Source: an uncultured Lachnoanaerobaculum sp. (GTDB taxonomy: Bacteria; Bacillota; Clostridia; Lachnospirales; Lachnospiraceae). Taken from it: a DNA stretch of 17,637 bases. The notes under the pieces are model-generated. The model searched no databases. It was given only the letters and a program-made list of their open reading frames with translations, and was not told the origin of the DNA. Location of the stretch: NCBI GenBank assembly GCA_916720285.1, contig CAKAQP010000024.1, positions 1-17,637 of the forward strand, in the 5' to 3' direction. Below are positions 15,620-17,637 of the stretch, piece by piece. How positions within the stretch are numbered: position 1 is the stretch's first letter; each line of letters begins with the position of its first letter. The translations under genes and the position numbers were made by a program.

Positions 15620-15639
15620 TATAAATTGATTTGATATTT

Positions 15640-15667
15640 GGCTATGTGAAGTTTACTTTGCATAGCC
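15640..15667 (+). terminator. Hairpin between pflB and pflA, possible attenuator
   Basis: GGCTATG (15640-15646) pairs with CATAGCC (15661-15667), with a further GAAG/CTTT stem inside. The following TTTAGCTTTT is only a partial U-run, so it may reduce rather than stop readthrough into pflA, or protect the pflB mRNA 3' end. Confidence 0.6.
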
Positions 15668-15686
15668 TTTAGCTTTTGGAGGAAAT

Positions 15687-16424
15687 ATGGAAGTAAGAGG
15701 AAATATACACTCATTTGAGACATTCGGGCTGGTGGACGGTCCGGGGGTCAGATTTGTTGTATTTGTACAAGGCTGTCCTATGAGGTGTCAGTTCTGTCAC
15801 AATCCGGACACCTGGTCTACAAAGGAAAATCAGATATTTAGCGCTCAGGAAGTGTTTGACAAGGCAATAAGATATAAGCCGTATTGGAAGGACAACGGTG
15901 GGATTACCGTAAGTGGTGGAGAACCATTACTACAGATAGATTTTGTAATAGAGCTCTTTAAGCTGTGTAAAGAAAACGGTGTAAATACCTGTCTTGATAC
16001 TGCCGGAGGACCGTTCAGTAAAGAACCGAATTTTTTTGAAAAGTTTAAAATCTTGATGCAATATACGGATCTTATTATGCTTGATATAAAGGAGATAAAC
16101 AATAAAAGACATGAAATTATAACAGGCATGAAAAACGATCATATTCTTGAAATGGCAAAAACAATGGATGAAATGGGAAAAAGGATGTGGATTCGTCATG
16201 TTTTGGTACCTGAAAGAAGTGATTATGATGAGGATCTTGTCAAGCTTAGAGAATTTATTTCTTCATTAAAAAATGTGGAGAAGGTGGAAGTATTGCCATA
16301 CCACACATTGGGAAGACATAAATGGGATAATCTGGGAATTGAGTATAAGCTTGAAGGCATTGATTCGCCTACGAAAGAAAGGATAGAAAATGCCAACAGG
16401 ATACTTGATACGAAAAAAATATAA
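15687..16424 (+). CDS. pflA: Pyruvate formate-lyase activating enzyme
   Basis: Radical SAM enzyme that places the glycyl radical on PflB. The 245-residue protein has the 4Fe-4S motif CxxxCxxC as Cys30, Cys34 and Cys37 in 'GCPMRCQFCHNPDTW', the SAM-binding 'TVSGGEPLLQ' and the 'YTDLIMLDIK' strand typical of PflA. It lacks the two additional ferredoxin-type clusters found in the longer glycyl-radical activases of other systems, which supports pairing with PflB. TTGGAGGAAAT lies directly before the ATG. It starts 67 bases after pflB, behind a hairpin, so it is probably made at lower level from pflB readthrough. It faces the LacI-family gene tail to tail. Confidence 0.97.
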   Translation: MEVRGNIHSFETFGLVDGPGVRFVVFVQGCPMRCQFCHNPDTWSTKENQIFSAQEVFDKAIRYKPYWKDNGGITVSGGEPLLQIDFVIELFKLCKENGVNTCLDTAGGPFSKEPNFFEKFKILMQYTDLIMLDIKEINNKRHEIITGMKNDHILEMAKTMDEMGKRMWIRHVLVPERSDYDEDLVKLREFISSLKNVEKVEVLPYHTLGRHKWDNLGIEYKLEGIDSPTKERIENANRILDTKKI

Positions 16425-16430
16425 CTAAAT

Positions 16431-16470
16431 AAAAAGCGACTTTCCGCGTTATCACAGATCGTCGCTTTTT
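16431..16470. terminator. Bidirectional terminator between pflA and the LacI-family gene
   Basis: Ten-base-pair perfect stem AAAAAGCGAC (16431-16440) with GTCGCTTTTT (16461-16470), 20-base loop. T-runs exist on both strands. Seen from the minus strand, one arm and part of the loop are the last codons and stop (16452-16454) of the regulator gene. Confidence 0.85.
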
Positions 16471-17474
16471 TTGCCTGTACAGACTTTTGATGTTGTTTTT
16501 CTTTCAATAAGCTTTGCATGAAGTAAAAAAGTACTGATGGGTATATTGCTTAAAAGACTTGAGAGGGCAAAGAATCCGCTTTTTCCAAGCTCTATTCTGT
16601 CCTGTTTTATAGTAGTAAGGGGAGGTGATGTGTAGGCTGCTATAGGCAAATCGTCAAATCCGATAATACTTATATCTTCAGGCACTTTATATCCAAGCTG
16701 GTGGCATTGAGTTATTGATGCGGCTGCAATATTATCATGGCTGCAGATTATAGCAGTCATTCCGGCTTCCAAAAATCTTGGTAGATGCTTTTCTATACAC
16801 TCAGACAGATAGTAAGAACAGCCTGTGTTCTCAGGTGTTGTTTTATGGCCATGGCTATGCATAGCATGTAAAAAAGCTGCATGTCTCATTTGAAGTACAT
16901 AGGATCCGAGTGAACCGCTAAGATAAGCTATTTTTTTATGACCGAGATTTGTAAGATGATCAAGAATCAGCTCCATTCCTTCAGCATTATCAATACCTAC
17001 ATAGGCGGTAGACGGATTTCCGGTAACATAGTTATCAAAAAGTACAGCAGGAGTATGACTGTCTTTAAAATCATTAATCCAAGGATCATGTAGTGAGAAT
17101 CCCAGTACAAATGAACCTGCATAATCATGTTCAAGCATAAAGATATCATATGTCGTATTTTTTTGAAAATCGGTATCAGCAGGCACTGTTTCCACCTCAA
17201 AGCCTGCAGGCTCTGCAAGCTGACGAAAACCGATGATAATATCATAAGCAAAGTGATGTGGTTCCAAGTACTCTATATTTTCTCTTTCTATTAAAATACA
17301 GATTTTTTTTACCGGCTTTTTATATCGCCTCAATTTTGTATAATCCAATGCAACAGCAGTTTCAAGAACTTGTTTGCGTAAAGTTTCGCTAACATCAGGT
17401 GCATCATTTAATGCCTTTGACACAGTACTCTTGGAAATGCCTAATTTATCAGCAATATCCTGTATTGTGGTCAT
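16452..17474 (-). CDS. LacI-family transcriptional regulator
   Basis: A 340-residue DNA-binding regulator. The N-terminal helix-turn-helix is 'TIQDIADKLGISKSTVSKAL' (residues 3-22), with hinge residues to about 57. The sugar-binding periplasmic-like domain runs from about 58, with 'GHKKIAYLSGS', 'AIICSHDNIAAASI' and 'EDISIIGFDDLPIAAYTSPP' in the expected order. The C-terminal 25 residues are a variable tail. On the minus strand AAAGGA lies about ten bases before the ATG. It is encoded against pflA and ends inside a shared terminator, so pflA is unlikely to be its partner; the target is more likely a sugar operon beyond the right edge or elsewhere. The effector cannot be read from the sequence. 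Confidence 0.93.
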   Translation of the reverse strand: MTTIQDIADKLGISKSTVSKALNDAPDVSETLRKQVLETAVALDYTKLRRYKKPVKKICILIERENIEYLEPHHFAYDIIIGFRQLAEPAGFEVETVPADTDFQKNTTYDIFMLEHDYAGSFVLGFSLHDPWINDFKDSHTPAVLFDNYVTGNPSTAYVGIDNAEGMELILDHLTNLGHKKIAYLSGSLGSYVLQMRHAAFLHAMHSHGHKTTPENTGCSYYLSECIEKHLPRFLEAGMTAIICSHDNIAAASITQCHQLGYKVPEDISIIGFDDLPIAAYTSPPLTTIKQDRIELGKSGFFALSSLLSNIPISTFLLHAKLIERKTTSKVCTGKKSDDL

Positions 17475-17516
17475 AATTTAATATCCTTTCATATAAAAGA
17501 AAATCATTTTTATATT

Positions 17517-17545
17517 ATTATATAGAATAAAATGGTAAAAAGCAA
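17517..17545 (-). promoter_or_regulatory. Promoter of the LacI-family gene
   Basis: On the minus strand: TTGCTT (17540-17545), 17-base spacer, TATAAT (17517-17522). Transcription would start near 17510, about 36 bases before the ATG. Confidence 0.6.
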
Positions 17546-17567
17546 CAAAGAACATAATATGGCATTT

Positions 17568-17603
17568 TTCAAGAATTTTGGAAACAAAACGAAATTTCTT
17601 GAA
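17568..17603. promoter_or_regulatory. Spaced inverted repeat upstream of the regulator, possible operator
   Basis: TTCAAGAA (17568-17575) and TTCTTGAA (17596-17603) are perfect inverted copies, separated by 20 bases; the match continues inward after one mismatch (TTT against AAA). It lies behind the regulator's own promoter, toward whatever gene is to the right. Without a T-run it is not a terminator. Function is inferred. Confidence 0.4.
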
Positions 17604-17605
17604 TA

Positions 17606-17615
17606 CTGTATACAG
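17606..17615. promoter_or_regulatory. Ten-base perfect palindrome CTGTATACAG
   Basis: An even-symmetric 10-base palindrome two bases after the spaced inverted repeat. It could be a second protein-binding site or part of a promoter running rightward out of the window. A 10-base palindrome can also arise by chance in AT-rich DNA. Confidence 0.25.
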
Positions 17616-17637
17616 CTTTATTTTCGGGCTTTAAAAA

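Overview
The window is an AT-rich stretch of a low-GC Gram-positive chromosome, most likely a clostridial anaerobe of the Lachnospiraceae type. Three things point there: strong AGGAGG-type ribosome binding sites before nearly every gene, an anaerobic pyruvate formate-lyase pair, and a lipoprotein-dependent sugar ABC importer. The family-level placement is inference from protein character, not from a database search. No phage, insertion sequence, CRISPR array, tRNA or rRNA is visible.

Region 1 (1-5868) is a fructan or fructo-oligosaccharide utilisation operon. It holds a clan GH-J glycosidase (GH32-like) cut off by the left edge, a lipoprotein sugar-binding protein, two ABC permeases and a complete intracellular GH32 beta-fructosidase, closed by a strong hairpin. 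No ATPase is present, so the importer presumably borrows one encoded elsewhere. Region 2 (5869-6005) is non-coding. On the minus strand it has a full promoter-to-terminator unit for a structured RNA of about 96 nt. Region 3 (6076-9440) is a plus-strand run: an SMI1/KNR4-fold protein, a DUF1653 protein, the excinuclease subunit uvrC and a small Dabb-domain protein.

Region 4 (9437-13256) is a thiamine salvage operon. It has a strong promoter, a TPP riboswitch with an intrinsic terminator, an unannotated 25-codon ORF that overlaps thiM by four bases, then thiM, thiE, thiD and cytX with overlapping or near-touching ends. ThiM phosphorylates salvaged thiazole, CytX is predicted to import the pyrimidine HMP, ThiD phosphorylates HMP twice and ThiE joins the halves. 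No de novo genes (thiC, thiG) are here.

Region 5 (13291-16470) is pflB with its activase gene pflA, separated by a hairpin. Region 6 (16452-17637) is a minus-strand LacI-family regulator whose last codons lie inside a terminator shared with pflA. Its upstream region runs off the right edge and carries a spaced inverted repeat and a palindrome that could be operators.

Most of the window is ordinary metabolism. The parts most worth a second look are the minus-strand small RNA, the mini-ORF between riboswitch and thiM, and the candidate operator region at the right end.
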